A DNA stretch of 6,646 bases from an uncultured Alphaproteobacteria bacterium (GTDB lineage: Bacteria > Pseudomonadota > Alphaproteobacteria > Caulobacterales > Aquidulcibacteraceae): positions 1 through 6,646 of the forward strand of contig CALBSY010000161.1 of assembly GCA_937967725.1 (NCBI GenBank), written 5' to 3'. A program made the position numbers and the translations under genes. This document shows, one piece after another, positions 5,338 to 6,646 of the stretch. The notes beneath the pieces are model-generated. The model was not told the origin of the DNA. It made no database searches and saw only the letters and a list, made by a program, of their open reading frames with translations. Numbering within the stretch: the first letter of the stretch is position 1; the number at the start of each line of letters is the position of its first letter.

Positions 5338-6464
5338 TGGGCGCCAAGCCGTCCCCGATCACAGAACTGAAGCGCGCGATCTCGCCGATCCCTGAGATCA
5401 TCGAGGAAGCGCGCGAGGGCCGCATGTTCATCCTGGTCGATGAGGAGAACCGCGAGAACGAGGGCGACCTGGTGATCCCGGCGCAATTCGCCACACCGGC
5501 GCAGGTGAATTTCATGGCCAAGTACGGGCGCGGCCTCATCTGCCTAGCGCTGACCGCGGAGCGCACGCGGCATCTGGGCCTTGAGCCGATGGCGCCGCGC
5601 AACCAGACGCGCATGGGCACGGCGTTTACGGTGTCGATTGAAGCCAAGGAAGGCGTGTCCACCGGCATTTCGGCGGCAGACCGTGCGCGCACCATCGCGG
5701 TGGCGATCGATGCGGGCAAAGGCGCGGACGATATCGTCTCGCCCGGCCACGTGTTTCCACTGATGGCGCGTGACGGCGGAGTCCTGGTGCGGGCCGGCCA
5801 CACCGAGGCGAGCGTCGACATCGCACGCGCGGCGGGGCTCAATCCATCCGCCGTGATTTGCGAGATTATGAACGACGACGGCTCGATGGCGCGCTTGCCG
5901 GAGCTGGTGGCGTTCGCGCAATTCCACAATCTCAAGATCGGCGCGATCGAAGAACTGATCGCCTACCGGCGCTTGAACGACCGCTATATCGACAAGTTGC
6001 AGGAAAGCGCGTTCGAAACGCGCACGGGCGCCGGCTTTCGCTTGGCGGTGTTCCGCAACCGGCTCGACGGTGTTGAGCACGCGGCGCTGGTGAAAGGCGA
6101 GATCAGCGCCGACAAGCCGACCCTGGTGCGCGTGCATCGGATCGATTTTGCGGCTGACGTCATGGGCGGCTATGGCGAGCGGGCGGGCCTGATCGACAAG
6201 GCGCTGGCTGAGATCGAGGCGGAGGGCGCAGGCGTACTGGTGCTGTTGCGCGACCTAGTGCCGAACGCCATCTCGCGGCGGCTCAAGGGCGAACCGCCGG
6301 AACTGGAGGCCGATGACGAATTGCGCGTGATCGGCGTCGGGTCGCAGATTCTGCGGGAACTCGGCGTCGGGCGCATGATCGTGCTGGCGAACGCGCCGCA
6401 GAAGCTGGTGGGCCTGGAAGGCTACGGGCTGAGCATCGACGGCTGGCGCGGGTTCAAGTCGTGA
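5337..6464 (+). CDS. ribB: 3,4-dihydroxy-2-butanone-4-phosphate synthase with degenerate cyclohydrolase II-like tail (RibBX type)
   Basis: Converts ribulose 5-phosphate to 3,4-dihydroxy-2-butanone 4-phosphate and formate, the four-carbon donor for RibH. The RibB domain spans about residues 14-215: DEENRENEGD (35-44) with the acidic metal and catalytic residues, GVSTGISAADRART, PGHVFPL with catalytic His138, AGHTEASVDIARAAGL and CEIMNDDGSMAR. From about residue 226 to 375 the chain resembles GTP cyclohydrolase II (FRNRLDGVEHAALVKG, GSQILRELGVGRM, GLEGYGL) but has no cysteine at all; where active RibA reads VHSECLTGD with C-x10-C-x-C, here it reads VHRIDFAADV. Zinc binding and GTP cyclohydrolase activity are therefore lost. 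Such hybrids, named RibBX, are described as common in Proteobacteria. The ATG overlaps the ribE stop (TGATG); GGAG (5327-5330) lies 6 bases upstream. Automated pipelines may label it ribBA or ribAB. Confidence 0.95.
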   Translation: MGAKPSPITELKRAISPIPEIIEEAREGRMFILVDEENRENEGDLVIPAQFATPAQVNFMAKYGRGLICLALTAERTRHLGLEPMAPRNQTRMGTAFTVSIEAKEGVSTGISAADRARTIAVAIDAGKGADDIVSPGHVFPLMARDGGVLVRAGHTEASVDIARAAGLNPSAVICEIMNDDGSMARLPELVAFAQFHNLKIGAIEELIAYRRLNDRYIDKLQESAFETRTGAGFRLAVFRNRLDGVEHAALVKGEISADKPTLVRVHRIDFAADVMGGYGERAGLIDKALAEIEAEGAGVLVLLRDLVPNAISRRLKGEPPELEADDELRVIGVGSQILRELGVGRMIVLANAPQKLVGLEGYGLSIDGWRGFKS

Positions 6465-6646
6465 AGGATTCCGAGAAACCGCCCATCGCCAAGGTTCCGG
6501 GCGCGCGCCTGCTCATGGTCGTGTCGCCCTATTATCGCGCGATTACGGATCAGATGCAGCGGGGCGCGGAAGCTGCGGCCGCGGAAGCGGAGGCGACGCT
6601 CGGCGCTGCCGAGCCGGCCCGGATGCTCCAGGCGGACGGCGAGGGT
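6461..6646 (+). CDS. ribH: 6,7-dimethyl-8-ribityllumazine synthase, N-terminal part (cut by window end)
   Basis: Would join the RibB product to 5-amino-6-ribitylamino-uracil to give the lumazine used by riboflavin synthase. Only the first 62 codons are present. The GTG start overlaps the ribB stop as GTGA, again suggesting coupled translation. A short N-terminal arm (KDSEKPPIAKVPG) leads into ARLLMVVSPYYRAITDQM and a helix RGAEAAAAEAEA, matching the first strand and helix of lumazine synthase. The position in the cluster supports the call. After about residue 47 the reading becomes GAAEPARMLQADGEG, and the expected VPGALE-type motif is not seen in this frame; either divergence or poor sequence at the edge. 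Confidence rests mainly on the N-terminus and gene order. Confidence 0.8.
   Translation, partial: MKDSEKPPIAKVPGARLLMVVSPYYRAITDQMQRGAEAAAAEAEATLGAAEPARMLQADGEG

Noticed and set aside
5237..5935. 232-codon - strand frame across ribE/ribB, and the overlapping 197-codon frame at 5544-6137
   Set aside because: Both oppose strongly conserved coding sequence and show no family resemblance.
1..6646. CRISPR array, insertion sequence, tRNA/rRNA, phage or defence system
   Set aside because: No direct repeats with spacers, transposase motifs, RNA gene signatures or non-housekeeping gene content were seen.

Overview
This looks like an ordinary chromosomal housekeeping segment of an alphaproteobacterium, GC-rich (roughly mid-60s percent by eye) with dense, overlapping genes. 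Support for the placement comes from the C4-pathway 5-aminolevulinate synthase, a Ros/MucR-family regulator, the gene order glyA-nrdR-ribD-ribE-ribB-ribH, a RibB with a degenerate GTP cyclohydrolase II-like tail, and GANTC sites near gene starts. A Caulobacterales/Hyphomonadaceae-like source is my best guess, held loosely.

Layout. Left block (+): hemA (127-1350), then a small 71-residue protein of unknown function that overlaps hemA by GTGA. On the - strand a MucR/Ros-type regulator (1559-1996) runs towards that small gene, and the two stop codons overlap inside one CTAG. A 209-base AT-rich divergent promoter region (1997-2205) separates the regulator from the right block. It holds a plausible sigma70-type promoter in each direction and an inverted repeat centred within the glyA -10 box.

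Right block (+): glyA (serine hydroxymethyltransferase), nrdR (ribonucleotide reductase repressor), a RibD-type reductase, ribE (riboflavin synthase), ribB/ribBX and the start of ribH (lumazine synthase), cut by the window edge. Gaps run from 44 bases (glyA-nrdR) to 32, 8 and then overlaps, so this is probably one operon joining one-carbon metabolism, dNTP control and riboflavin synthesis.

How the genes work together. RibD-reductase, RibB, RibH and RibE cover the reduction step and the second half of flavin synthesis. The first two steps from GTP are missing here: the RibD protein has no deaminase domain, and the cyclohydrolase II-like tail of RibB has no zinc-binding cysteines. Both activities must be encoded elsewhere if the pathway is complete.

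Most notable observations: the deaminase-less RibD; an abnormal 15-residue patch in the cofactor-phosphate loop of GlyA, which looks like a sequencing or assembly fault or a damaged gene; the MucR finger with three of four zinc ligands replaced; and the dyad over the glyA -10 box. I see no CRISPR, mobile element, RNA gene or clearly new multi-gene system.
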